DNA of 64,000 bases from Pedobacter cryoconitis (GTDB lineage Bacteria > Bacteroidota > Bacteroidia > Sphingobacteriales > Sphingobacteriaceae), in NCBI RefSeq assembly GCF_014200595.1, contig NZ_JACHCG010000001.1, positions 1,922,001 through 1,986,000 on the forward strand, given 5' to 3'. The position numbers and the translations under genes were made by a program. The notes under the pieces were generated by a model. That model worked only from the letters and a program-made list of their open reading frames with translations, was not told the origin of the DNA and made no database searches. Positions 1-8,091 of the stretch are shown here, piece by piece (positions within the stretch are counted from its first letter, which is position 1; every line of letters begins with the position of its first letter).

Positions 1-1
1 T

Positions 2-1060
2 CTGCCGGTTACCACAGCAGATTATGGAAGAGTGACCAAACCCGCTGCACAGGCTTTTTTGTCTAGAATGTACCTTACACAGAAGAAAAATGCGGAGGCC
101 AGAGATATGGCTCTGGCAGTAATTAATGGTGGTTATGGTTTTACTTTATTACCTGCCTATGCTGACCTGTGGAAAATGGCAAATCTCAAAAACAAGGAAG
201 TCGTTTATGCAGTTAACTATTCAACAAATTTATCTTTAAATGATCTTATAGATCCGATTCTCAATCCCCTGGGCCATAGCAGGGGTAGTAATAATGGACA
301 TATGTTATATGCGATGAAATACGATGATCAGCCTGGCATGTTGCGCGACCTGGCTAATGGCAGGCCGTTTGACCGTTATATGCCTACACGTTTTCTATTG
401 GATTTATATGATGACAATGATTCCAGGTATGAAGGCTCATTTCAAACGGTCTGGTATGCAAATGGTACAACCAGGCCAGCAGGGATGAAAATAGGAGATA
501 CCGCTATTCTGACTACGAAAAAAGTGTTTCCATCTGCTGGTAAATTATATAAAGTATTTGATCGCAATGCTGTTTACAACGCAAACGGAACTGTTAAGGA
601 TCAATTACATTATGTCTCGCTGATTAAGTTTGCAGATCCTGCCAGAACAAGTATCAATGAGGCACAGAGTGCAAGAGATGTTTTTGTGATTCGTTTCGCC
701 GAGTTATATCTGATTGCTGCTGAAGCCGAATTTAACCTGGGGAATCCGGGCGCCGCTGCAACTTACTTGAATGTGATCCGTAGCAGGGCCGCTAAATCTG
801 GTAAAGTGGCTGCTATGCAGATTACGCCGGCACAGGTTACCTTAGACTTTATATTAGACGAACGGGCAAGGGAGTTTGCTGGTGAGCAAATACGCTGGTT
901 TGATTTGAAAAGAGCTGGTAAATTGCAGGAACGTGTCAAAGCATTTAACCCTGATGCAAAAGGTATAACTGATTTTAACCTGATCAGGCCAATTCCAAGG
1001 ACACAGCTGGATGCCGTTACTAATAAAAGTGAATTCACACAGAATCCTGGGTATCAATAA
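2..1060 (+). CDS. SusD/RagB-family outer-membrane nutrient-binding lipoprotein, C-terminal part
   Basis: SusD-like proteins sit on the outer surface and capture glycans or other nutrients for a partner SusC-type TonB-dependent transporter. The frame is open from base 2, so the gene starts left of the window; a GTG at 32 is internal. Seen directly: an early segment with LSRMYL, typical of the SusD helical repeat, a conserved region around FAELYLIAAEAEFNLG, then LDERAREFAGEQIRWFDLKRAGKL and the C-terminal IRPIPRTQLDAVTNKSEFTQNPGY, which is the usual family end (R-P-I-P ... Q-N-P-x-Y). The partner susC should lie upstream, outside the window. The substrate cannot be read from this fragment; a pectate lyase lies 0.6 kb downstream on the opposite strand. 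The 3' end runs directly into a nuclease remnant. Confidence 0.93.
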   Translation: MPVTTADYGRVTKPAAQAFLSRMYLTQKKNAEARDMALAVINGGYGFTLLPAYADLWKMANLKNKEVVYAVNYSTNLSLNDLIDPILNPLGHSRGSNNGHMLYAMKYDDQPGMLRDLANGRPFDRYMPTRFLLDLYDDNDSRYEGSFQTVWYANGTTRPAGMKIGDTAILTTKKVFPSAGKLYKVFDRNAVYNANGTVKDQLHYVSLIKFADPARTSINEAQSARDVFVIRFAELYLIAAEAEFNLGNPGAAATYLNVIRSRAAKSGKVAAMQITPAQVTLDFILDERAREFAGEQIRWFDLKRAGKLQERVKAFNPDAKGITDFNLIRPIPRTQLDAVTNKSEFTQNPGYQ

Positions 1061-1604
1061 ACTGAAAGAAGTTTTCCTGATTGGAATTCTGGATTTTAAA
1101 ATGAAAAACTGCTTAAGCAGTGATTATTTGCAAAGCATTTCACTGGTCAATACCGGTACAGGTAAAATATTCCACAATGGACTGGGATTTAAGTTTTTGG
1201 AACTGCCTAAATTTGTAAAGAAAGAAGATGAACTGGAAACTGAGCTGGACAAATGGGTTTATATGCTTAAACACATGCACAGCCTGGATCAGATTCCTAA
1301 GTATCTGGATAAACGTGTTTTTGAAAAAATATTTAATATCGCTGAAATGGGCAGACTATCACCAGAACAACAATTTGTATACGATTCAATTTTGCAGCGG
1401 GAAGAAGACGATTATTGCCGGCTTAAATCTGCCGAGCGCAGAGGAATAGAAAAAGGAAAGGAAGAAGGTTTAGGGCAGGGAGAGGAAAAAGGGAAACATG
1501 AAACTGCACTGGCCATCGCAAGAAAGATGAAAGAAGAAAACTTTGATCTGGTTAAAATTGCCAGATTTACTGCACTTTCCATTGAAGAAATAGAAAGTCT
1601 TTAA
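1056..1604 (+). pseudogene. C-terminal remnant of an Rpn/PD-(D/E)XK family putative transposase-nuclease
   Basis: Recognisable as the C-terminal half of the Rpn (recombination-promoting nuclease) family: KEVFLIGILDF, ISLVNTGTGKIF, LGFKFLELPKF, ETELDKWVYMLK, DKRVFEKIFNIAE, then a charged GKEEGLGQGEEKGK tail and a short C-terminal helix. The family normally starts about 100-130 residues earlier, and that missing part carries the nuclease active-site residues. The open frame reaches back to an ATG at 1011, but that stretch overlaps the end of susD in another frame and does not look like Rpn sequence; homology starts at about 1056, where susD stops. An internal ATG at 1101 could give a short product, but it would lack the catalytic core. 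Most likely a deletion fused the two genes. A terminator follows at 1607-1655. Confidence 0.75.
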
Positions 1605-1606
1605 GG

Positions 1607-1655
1607 AAAGAAGGAAGTGTAATCTTTGATTTAGACTATACTTCCTTCTTTCTTT
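1607..1655 (+). terminator. Intrinsic terminator after susD/Rpn remnant
   Basis: A 15-bp stem pairs 1607-1621 with 1637-1651, with one G-T wobble, around a 15-nt loop; it is followed by CTTTT. It separates the plus-strand susD region from the convergent pectate lyase gene and may act in both directions, though only the plus strand has a T-rich tail. Confidence 0.7.
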
Positions 1656-1679
1656 TAGTATTCCTGTTTAAGAAACAAA

Positions 1680-2798
1680 TCAGGAACAGTTATTACCAGT
1701 CAGCGTAGCTCCTGCACCACCCGATGAAGTAACCGCAGCTTTAACATTGGATGAATTCAATATTGAAATGCTGTAAGAAGGTGTAAATGCACTATTACCA
1801 TTACCTATAACATTTCCCGTTACATTAGTAAACGTATTATCTTTAAGCTGAACAGCTGTAGATTTATTGTCCATTAAGTCAACAGGATTTTTAACATTTT
1901 CGAAAACGTTCGCCTCTGCCAGAATATTTGCCTCAAAACCCGCCTGTATACAGCTTTTACTTACCGTGCTGCTAAAATAGTTATTGACCAGATGGACTTT
2001 ACCAAACCTGACACGGGGCATTCTTGCTACACAGCCTTCAGCCCACCAGCAACGTACAAATGTAACACGCAAGTGGTTCCTGTCAGCCGTAGCACTGTCA
2101 CTTGAACCGATCAGGCCTGAAAAGCGATGATCATCTGAACCACCAGAACCACCCGCTCTTGGCGGCTTTAAATAACCAAATTTGCAATTAGAGACTGTAA
2201 TATAATCAGAGATATTTTTGATATCAAAATTGCCATCAACACCGTCTCTGAACTCACAATGGTCAACCCATACATTTGTGCTCGCATCTAGTATTGCGTT
2301 ATCCCAACCGTCAACATCATAAGCGCCGGGGCCTTCGAAGATCACATTCCGGATAATAATATTCGTGCATCTTTTAACATTGATAATGCCGGAATTAGCT
2401 TTGGTCTGATCATCGGAGACTAGTTTTGCTCCGGCAGAACCAAAGATGGTTTTTCCTGTCTGATCCTGGAAAGAGATTCTTCCGCCAGAAGGTATTGTAA
2501 TCGTACCATTAACTTGTACCACTTTCACATTGACATTTTGTATGGCAGCTTTTAAATCCGCATAAGTAGTGACTACTGTTGGTGTAGCTGTCCCGCCACC
2601 TGTAGTTCCTCCGTTTTGTGAGGCCCATCCTTGCACCGTACAAGTAGCCTCAGTTACCGTTTTCAGCTTCGTTGCTGTTAAATTTTCTGTACCAGCCCCT
2701 GGATCTTTACTTTTCTGGCAGCCAAAGGAAATAAAGGCTATGCACAAGGCCGTAGCCGAACAGGTGAGGTAGTTTACTCTCGTTTTCATGTTTTTCAT
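1680..2798 (-). CDS. Pectate lyase, polysaccharide lyase family 1, lipoprotein
   Basis: Cleaves polygalacturonate by calcium-dependent beta-elimination. Residues 1-27 form a lipoprotein signal ending in the lipobox ISFGC (Cys27), so the enzyme should be lipid-anchored. The rest is a right-handed beta-helix of PL1 type: VVQVNGTITIP, GKTIFGSAGAKL, RNVIFEGPG, the calcium-site strand WVDHCEF with the acidic cluster around GVDGNFDIKN, a long SDSATADRNHLRVTFVRCWW strand, and the catalytic R-x-P-x-x-R block RMPRVRFG at about residues 259-266, followed by HLVNNYF. Length (372 aa) is normal. The start could be Met1 or Met4; both leave the signal peptide intact. Monocistronic and convergent with the susD fragment. 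Function is confident; a link to the neighbouring susD is possible but unproven. Confidence 0.92.
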   Translation of the reverse strand: MKNMKTRVNYLTCSATALCIAFISFGCQKSKDPGAGTENLTATKLKTVTEATCTVQGWASQNGGTTGGGTATPTVVTTYADLKAAIQNVNVKVVQVNGTITIPSGGRISFQDQTGKTIFGSAGAKLVSDDQTKANSGIINVKRCTNIIIRNVIFEGPGAYDVDGWDNAILDASTNVWVDHCEFRDGVDGNFDIKNISDYITVSNCKFGYLKPPRAGGSGGSDDHRFSGLIGSSDSATADRNHLRVTFVRCWWAEGCVARMPRVRFGKVHLVNNYFSSTVSKSCIQAGFEANILAEANVFENVKNPVDLMDNKSTAVQLKDNTFTNVTGNVIGNGNSAFTPSYSISILNSSNVKAAVTSSGGAGATLTGNNCS

Positions 2799-2866
2799 AT
2801 TAGATTATAGTTGGTTAATTATTAAAATAATCATTGAAAAAATAGAAAGAAATTAAACAGTGAAAT

Positions 2867-2900
2867 AAAAAACCGCAATCGATGCCGGTAACGATTGCGG
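2867..2900 (-). terminator. Intrinsic terminator downstream of the 131-aa secreted protein gene
   Basis: A perfect 9-bp stem (2892-2900 with 2873-2881, CCGCAATCG/CGATTGCGG) around a 10-nt loop. On the minus strand it is followed directly by six T residues. It lies 29 bp past the stop of the gene at 2930-3325. Confidence 0.85.
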
Positions 2901-2929
2901 AAAATATGAAGAAGCTAACCGGAATTAAA

Positions 2930-3325
2930 TTAGTTGATATTCATCTTCATCACCTTGTCCAGTTCAATTGCTGAAACTTCAATAAGCTCAGGGCCGGATT
3001 CTAACGGATAACCGTCAACCTTCTTACCTGTTATGATGACCTTTTTGCCCGCAAATTTATTCAGGTTGATCTTTTTGCCAGCCTTCAATGCAAAAGTAGT
3101 TTCCGGTTGATTCGGCCCACCAGCTAAAGACTTACCTTTAAGCACATGTGTGCCATACTGGTAAGAAGTCATTCCTTGTTTTTGCAGCACACCAGCCCAA
3201 TAAAATTTAGTTTGTTTAGTACGACTGATTTTTGACTTTTGAGGGGTAGATTTCTGCTGAGCAAAAGAATTCCCAGAAGAAAGGCAGATTAATATTGCTG
3301 CTGATAACGTAAGTAGATACTTCAT
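2930..3325 (-). CDS. Small secreted protein, OB-fold-like, function unknown
   Basis: A 131-residue protein with a clear Sec signal peptide (residues 1-22, LTLSAAILICLSSGNSFA followed by QQ). After a basic linker, the mature part reads as short beta strands: FYWAGVLQKQ, YGTHVLKGKSL, ETTFALKAG, LNKFAGKKVIITGKKVDGYPL, GPELIEVSAIE. The strand pattern with KKVIITGKKVDGYP resembles small OB-fold or BOF-type periplasmic proteins common in Sphingobacteriaceae. No catalytic motif is visible. It is a single gene with its own terminator, 131 bp upstream of the pectate lyase on the same strand; the terminator separates them, so they are probably not one transcript. Confidence 0.75.
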   Translation of the reverse strand: MKYLLTLSAAILICLSSGNSFAQQKSTPQKSKISRTKQTKFYWAGVLQKQGMTSYQYGTHVLKGKSLAGGPNQPETTFALKAGKKINLNKFAGKKVIITGKKVDGYPLESGPELIEVSAIELDKVMKMNIN

Positions 3326-3462
3326 ATAGATGAAATTGATTAAGAATTATGTGTATTTATTATTCTTAAACGTTACAAATCATGATTACGCTACAAAATT
3401 TCAAGATAAAGAAGAGGGGGCAGGAGTAACATTTTTCCGGATATCCAGTCTATTACATAACA

Positions 3463-4998
3463 ATGAAAATCAAAAACAAACTCCGCTTCTTTTTTGTGTT
3501 GATCTTAATGGCTGGTTGTCTGATAGATATAGCTAAAGCACAGGACACTGTCATTAGAAAAATTGATTATGGAAAGCTTGATTCCTTAAGCTCAAACCTC
3601 CTGAATCAAAAAAGAATGATAGAAGTATTTCTCCCGCAGGATTACGAGCCGGGAAGCGACCGTAAATATGATGTACTCTATGTGCTGGATGGGGGCAACT
3701 GGAATACGGGTTTAATCAAAGAAACCCAACATTTTCTAGAAGCAACATCCTTGATGCCCTCAACAATTATTGTCAGTGTTTTGGGCATCGACCGTAATAA
3801 AGACCTGAGTCCAACTCATCTTAAAGGTTGGGAAACTTCTGGCGGAGCGGATAAATTTCTAGGTTTCCTCAAAAATGAGCTTATCCCTTATATTGACAAA
3901 AAATATCCTTCAAATGGTGAAAATACACTTTGGGGACATTCATTAGGTGGCTTGTTTGTCACTTATGCCTTACTAAATGAACCACAAGCCTTTAAATCGT
4001 ATATTGCAGTCGATCCGAGCCTTTGGTGGGACAACTGTTATATCCCAAAAATTGCATCCAGTAAATTACCTTCTTTATCAGGTTTAGGTATTACACTTTT
4101 TATGAGTAGCAGAGAAGGTGAAGAGGGTAAAACAATGAAGATTGATACCATGAATACCATTCTTGAAAAATACGCTCCTGCAGGATTAACCTGGAAAAGT
4201 ATTGTTTACCCTAACGAAACGCATAATTCAATAAGACTGAAAAGTACCTATGACGGTTTAAAATTCTCCTATGCCGGACTTAATAATAAAGCACAATTTC
4301 ATCCTATGAATGGTATTATACTGAAAGATAAACCCATTAAAATATGGTATTTTAATGATACGACTACAGTTCATTATACCCTTGATAGCACAGTACCTAC
4401 TATTTTGTCTGAAAAAATGGGGCATGAACTTACTTTAACCAAGTCTGTAAGGCTAAATAGTAAAAACTTCACAGCCAGAGCCCGTTATAATGAGCTTATA
4501 ACTGGTGACTTTATAGGTGGAAAAATCCTGCCTCCTGTTTCAAAACAGAAAAATCTAAAGCCAGGTGGTTTTAATTATGCTTATTACGTAGGTAAATGGG
4601 AAGAATGGCCAGACTTTAAAAACCTAAAAAATCCGGTGAAAACAGGAATTACAAATGGCGATTTTAACTTAGATGAACTTCACAAAAAAGATAATATTGC
4701 TGTAGTGATTGATGGACAACTGGAAACGAAGGAAGAGGGATATTACATGTTTATATTGGAGAACGGTGAAGAGGCAAACCTATATCTTGACAATCGTTTA
4801 TTAATGCGAATGACCGATGCTAATAGCCAATTGTGTACTTACCTGGTACCATTGACCAAAGGTTTTTATCCACTTCGTTTAGAGTCTTTCCATAAAAATG
4901 AAGGCTATAAATTGAAGCTCAGTTATCTCACACCAGGTAATATGCATACCAAAAATGGTATTCCGATACCATTGAATCTTCAATATGGTCAAAACTAA
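3463..4998 (+). CDS. Secreted alpha/beta-hydrolase esterase (PF00756-type) with C-terminal PA14-like domain
   Basis: Signal peptide at residues 1-26 (FFFVLILMAGCLIDIAKA), so exported. Residues about 30-285 are an esterase-D/Fes-type domain: LYVLDGGNW, the nucleophile elbow GHSLGG with Ser160, and a candidate catalytic His254 in NETHNS. A short beta segment near residues 290-345 (YTLDSTVPT) resembles the chitobiase/hexosaminidase C-terminal or FN3-like module. Residues about 370-505 look like a PA14 sugar-binding module: EGYYMFILENGEEANLYLDNRLL, then PLRLESFHKNEG. The family includes carbohydrate and feruloyl esterases and siderophore esterases; the PA14-like end favours a polysaccharide-linked substrate, which is an inference. 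Divergent from the small secreted protein gene; ends 25 bp before a convergent membrane-protein gene. Confidence 0.85.
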   Translation: MKIKNKLRFFFVLILMAGCLIDIAKAQDTVIRKIDYGKLDSLSSNLLNQKRMIEVFLPQDYEPGSDRKYDVLYVLDGGNWNTGLIKETQHFLEATSLMPSTIIVSVLGIDRNKDLSPTHLKGWETSGGADKFLGFLKNELIPYIDKKYPSNGENTLWGHSLGGLFVTYALLNEPQAFKSYIAVDPSLWWDNCYIPKIASSKLPSLSGLGITLFMSSREGEEGKTMKIDTMNTILEKYAPAGLTWKSIVYPNETHNSIRLKSTYDGLKFSYAGLNNKAQFHPMNGIILKDKPIKIWYFNDTTTVHYTLDSTVPTILSEKMGHELTLTKSVRLNSKNFTARARYNELITGDFIGGKILPPVSKQKNLKPGGFNYAYYVGKWEEWPDFKNLKNPVKTGITNGDFNLDELHKKDNIAVVIDGQLETKEEGYYMFILENGEEANLYLDNRLLMRMTDANSQLCTYLVPLTKGFYPLRLESFHKNEGYKLKLSYLTPGNMHTKNGIPIPLNLQYGQN

Positions 4999-5023
4999 AA
5001 ATGTTTGGTAAGATCCAGGTCGT

Positions 5024-5425
5024 TTAACTAATAATAATTTGATAGCCTAGAATAAATGATAATAAAAATGGTAATAATATAAGAGCAGCTGAGTACAAAC
5101 GGTTAGCCAAGCTTACTTTTACCAAATCACCACGATGGATAAAAATAAAAGGGCGGCCAAGATGAAGAATTGAAACCTTTATCAGCAGTAAGTCAATAAC
5201 AATAAATAGAATAGGTAGTATAGAGAAAGGTATTAGTGCATAAGTAGCAGTCAAAATACACCCCGATATTAATAAAATTACTGAGAGTAATAATGAAAAA
5301 CATAAGAATTTTGTCTCTTTGTATAAACGTAAATAATTGCGTTTTAAAGGCCTGCTACAAAATGGATCAATTAGATATATCCAGTATGCCGATCCTAAGA
5401 CAAACCATATTAATTCTAACTTCAT
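5024..5425 (-). CDS. Small integral membrane protein, function unknown
   Basis: 133 residues with about four hydrophobic helices: residues 1-21, two in the middle (FSLLLSVILLISGC and SILPILFIVIDLLLI), and one at the C terminus (AALILLPFLLSFILGYQ). Short basic loops (RPLKRNYLRLYKETK) suggest cytoplasmic segments. No family recognised. It lies between convergent neighbours and has no partner on its strand except the regulator gene ending upstream at 5484. Confidence 0.6.
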   Translation of the reverse strand: MKLELIWFVLGSAYWIYLIDPFCSRPLKRNYLRLYKETKFLCFSLLLSVILLISGCILTATYALIPFSILPILFIVIDLLLIKVSILHLGRPFIFIHRGDLVKVSLANRLYSAALILLPFLLSFILGYQIIIS

Positions 5426-5483
5426 ATATTCAATTAACGACAGACGAAAGTAATTAAATATTCCAGCTAAAAATTTAAAATCA

Positions 5484-6902
5484 CTAACCTTTCAAACTCT
5501 TAGCCAGATTTCCAAGTAGTTTCAGTTTAGCTCTTATTTCCGCTGACCAGGATAAACCAATACAAAGTCTCATACAGTTTTCAAACTGACTTTGTAAGGT
5601 AAATATTCGCCCCGGGGTAATGCTGATTTGTTGTTTAATAGCCAGGTAATACAATTTCTTTGTGTCAATCTCCTTGCTGAATTCGATCCAGATGGCAAGC
5701 CCTCCCTGGGGTCTGCTCGTTTTTGTCCCTTCCGGAAAATATTCCGCTATAGCCTGGACATAATTCTGATAATTGAGTTGTAAAGTGCGGCGAAGCTGAC
5801 GTAAATGATTTTCATACTTACCCGTCTTCAGGAAATTGGCAACTGATTCGTGAATAATAGAAGCAGAGGAAATAGAATGGATCAGCTTTAGTTTAAGTAA
5901 TTTTTCCTTGTATTTACCCGGAGCCACCCAACCTACACGATAACCCGGTGCCAGGGTTTTGGACACAGAACTGCACCATAACACATTTCCTTCTTGATCA
6001 AATGACTTGCAACATTTTGGTCGCTGCGTACCAAAATACAGATCACCATAAATATCATCCTCAATCAAGGGGATCTGATGCTGAGCTAAAAGTGCAACAA
6101 TTTCTTTTTTATGTTCATCAGGTATACAACTTCCTAAAGGTGTATTGAAGTTGGGAACCAGCAGGCAAAGATTAATTTTTGGAATAGCTTCCTTCAACGC
6201 AGCTATTTCTAAGCCTGTAACCGGATGTGTTGGTAATTCCAATATTTTAAATCCAAGGCTGACAGCCAGTTGTAACGTACCGGGATAACAAGGGCTTTCC
6301 ATCGCTATCGTGTCCCCTGGCTTTCCCAGCGCCATTAAACAAAGAGATACTGCATTGATTGCGCCATGGGTAGTAATTAGTTCATTTTCATGCAAATTTC
6401 CTCCCCATGATAAAGAACGGATCGCGATCATCCTTCTCAATTTGATATTTCCCTGCAAAGGTTCGTAACCTGTACCACCCTCGCTGAGCTCACGGGTGGC
6501 CATGATGATCTCCTTTTTAAGCTTGGCCAGTGGTAGCAGATCTCCCGATGGCGCGCTAATGGAAAAAAGTGTCAGATTTTCATTTCCCATGTTGGCATAA
6601 ACCTGGTTGATCAGTTCATCCGGTTCGTTGTCATTAGCCATAGATGACGGCTGGCTAACCTCAGGAAGCGGTAGTTTTAAATAAGGTAGCCGGCTTACAA
6701 AATAGCCTGACTGTGGTTTTGAATCGATTAATGATTGCGCTTCCAGTTCCAGGAATACTCTTTTTGCCGTATTCATGCTGATCATATATTCCTTACATAA
6801 CATTCTTATAGAGGGCAATTTGTCTCCGGATTTTAAAAGCCCACTGGTAATCTGCCTGGCAATTCCAGTTGCAATGTCACTATACAGAAAATCTTTACTC
6901 AT
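5484..6902 (-). CDS. MocR/PdxR-type regulator: GntR winged helix fused to aminotransferase-like domain
   Basis: Residues 1-70 (from ATG 6902) are a GntR winged helix-turn-helix (LPSIRMLCKEY, TAKRVFLELEAQSLI, SGYFV). Residues about 110-470 are a fold-type I aminotransferase domain with the PLP lysine in SSVSKTLAPGYRVGW (Lys315) and conserved NFNTPLG and EDDIYGDLYF. The family senses PLP or amino compounds and usually controls a divergent gene; here the divergent gene is an EamA exporter, the common arrangement. The frame opens at a GTG (6935), but ATG 6902 is preferred: it begins the GntR domain, leaves the inverted repeat upstream, and lies 4 nt from a good -7 element. Confidence 0.88.
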   Translation of the reverse strand: MSKDFLYSDIATGIARQITSGLLKSGDKLPSIRMLCKEYMISMNTAKRVFLELEAQSLIDSKPQSGYFVSRLPYLKLPLPEVSQPSSMANDNEPDELINQVYANMGNENLTLFSISAPSGDLLPLAKLKKEIIMATRELSEGGTGYEPLQGNIKLRRMIAIRSLSWGGNLHENELITTHGAINAVSLCLMALGKPGDTIAMESPCYPGTLQLAVSLGFKILELPTHPVTGLEIAALKEAIPKINLCLLVPNFNTPLGSCIPDEHKKEIVALLAQHQIPLIEDDIYGDLYFGTQRPKCCKSFDQEGNVLWCSSVSKTLAPGYRVGWVAPGKYKEKLLKLKLIHSISSASIIHESVANFLKTGKYENHLRQLRRTLQLNYQNYVQAIAEYFPEGTKTSRPQGGLAIWIEFSKEIDTKKLYYLAIKQQISITPGRIFTLQSQFENCMRLCIGLSWSAEIRAKLKLLGNLAKSLKG

Positions 6903-6906
6903 CTTA

Positions 6907-6938
6907 CAAAGATAACTGTGTCCATTGAAATACACAAA
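6907..6938 (-). promoter_or_regulatory. Promoter of the MocR gene, likely giving a leaderless mRNA
   Basis: On the minus strand TTTG (6938-6935), a 20-bp spacer, and TATCTTTG (6914-6907), matching the Bacteroidota TTTG/TAnnTTTG consensus. The -7 element ends 4 nt before ATG 6902, so transcription should begin at or next to the start codon. Confidence 0.65.
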
Positions 6939-6957
6939 ACTGAGACTGTGTTTGTGT
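6932..6957. promoter_or_regulatory. Candidate MocR operator: inverted and direct repeats
   Basis: ACACAAA (6932-6938) and TTTGTGT (6951-6957) form a perfect 7-bp inverted repeat with a 12-bp spacer. ACTGTGT also occurs directly repeated at 6915-6921 and 6945-6951. The site overlaps the -33 element of the regulator gene and faces the exporter gene, a fitting position for autorepression and activation. Confidence 0.5.
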
Positions 6958-6994
6958 TTAAGCCTTCGCTACTTTTACGGGATAACCTAACAAC

Positions 6995-7891
6995 ATGGAT
7001 ACTAATCAGTCAATTCCTGATCAAACAACAAAAAATATAAGCCGCGGATGGATAAACGGAGCAATCGGCGTATTGATTTTCAGTGGGTCGATGCCTGCAA
7101 CAAAGGTAGCTGTTCTGGGCTTCGGGCCAATTTTTGTCACTGTTGCCAGGGCAACCATTGCGGCTCTGCTTGCGCTGTTTATTTTACTGTTTTTTAAAGA
7201 AAAGCGACCAGAGCAAAAGCATTTTTTTTCCTTATTTATTGTAGCGACAGGCGCTGTCATAGGATTTCCGTTACTTTCTGCACTCGCTTTACAATATATG
7301 ACTTCGGCACATTCGCTGGTGTTTCTGGGTATGCTGCCATTGACCACAGCAATATTCGGTGTAATGCGTGGGGGAGAGCGCCCCCATCCATTATTCTGGC
7401 TATTTTCCGGCTTAGGAAGCTTGTTGGTTATAGGCTTTGCAGTTGCTCAGGGCATTACCGCCTCACCAAAAGGTGATATCCTGATGTTCCTGTCAATAAT
7501 CTTATGCGGGCTCGGTTATGCAGAAGGAGCGAAGCTTTCTAAAACACTTGGCGGCTGGCAGGTGATCTGCTGGGCATTAGTGCTTTCGCTACCCCTGATG
7601 GGGCCAGTTATGTTTTATCAGCTTCCTGCTACGTTCGCAGAAATTGGTACACTGGCCTGGATAGGGCTGGCTTATGTCTCTATATTCAGTATGCTGATTG
7701 GTTTTATATTCTGGTATCGTGGTTTAGTACAGGGTGGTATAGCCGCTGTGGGGCAGTTACAACTATTGCAACCATTTTTTGGATTAACTCTTGCCGCTAC
7801 CTTACTTCATGAACAAGTGAGCATAGGAATGTTAGCTGTCACTGTTGGTGTAATCCTTTGTGTTGCAGGTTCAAAGAAATTTGCAAAATAA
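6995..7891 (+). CDS. EamA/DMT-family transporter
   Basis: 298 residues with about ten hydrophobic helices arranged as two EamA repeats (roughly 20-150 and 165-292). Conserved features include PATKVAVLGFGPIFVTVARATIAAL in the first repeat and AYVSIFSMLIGFIFWYRGLVQGGIAAVGQLQLLQPFFGLTLAATLLHEQVS in the second (both quoted in part only as landmarks). Family members mostly export amino acids, purines or other metabolites across the inner membrane. Divergent from the MocR regulator with a 92-bp shared spacer, so it is the likely regulated target. Confidence 0.88.
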   Translation: MDTNQSIPDQTTKNISRGWINGAIGVLIFSGSMPATKVAVLGFGPIFVTVARATIAALLALFILLFFKEKRPEQKHFFSLFIVATGAVIGFPLLSALALQYMTSAHSLVFLGMLPLTTAIFGVMRGGERPHPLFWLFSGLGSLLVIGFAVAQGITASPKGDILMFLSIILCGLGYAEGAKLSKTLGGWQVICWALVLSLPLMGPVMFYQLPATFAEIGTLAWIGLAYVSIFSMLIGFIFWYRGLVQGGIAAVGQLQLLQPFFGLTLAATLLHEQVSIGMLAVTVGVILCVAGSKKFAK

Positions 7892-7915
7892 ATAAGCTGA
7901 CATCAATTATAATAA

Positions 7916-8080
7916 TGGCAGCAAACAACAATTAATCGAAATTTCAGTCGTTGGATAAAGGGAAATAAGTTTGTAACGCTTCATCTTAAAGCCAGAAAGC
8001 CGGTAATGGATTTGGTATTGGGAAGCCCGATGGGTGTAGATATTCATCCTGAAAATAATAGATTTTTCATCACACATTAA
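7916..8080 (+). pseudogene. Possible 3' remnant of an unrecognised gene
   Basis: The spacer between the EamA gene and mqo contains a 54-codon open stretch with no start codon at its head, reading FVTLHLKARKPVMDLVLGSP and ending ENNRFFITH before TAA at 8078. Residue composition looks protein-like rather than random, but I do not recognise the family. It may be the tail of a deleted gene, or just the leader of mqo. Confidence 0.3.
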
Positions 8081-8091
8081 AATAGAACACC

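Noticed and set aside
1011..1055. Extension of the Rpn frame back to an ATG at 1011.
   Set aside because: It overlaps the conserved susD C terminus in another frame and carries no Rpn-like sequence.
3330..3536. 68-codon frame on the plus strand upstream of the esterase.
   Set aside because: Overlaps the esterase start in another frame, has no recognisable features and includes low-complexity AT-rich sequence.
6955..6977. TACTTTTA as a -7 element for the EamA gene at 6995.
   Set aside because: Deviates from TAnnTTTG and lies only 15 bp from the nearest TTTG, so it was not listed as a promoter.
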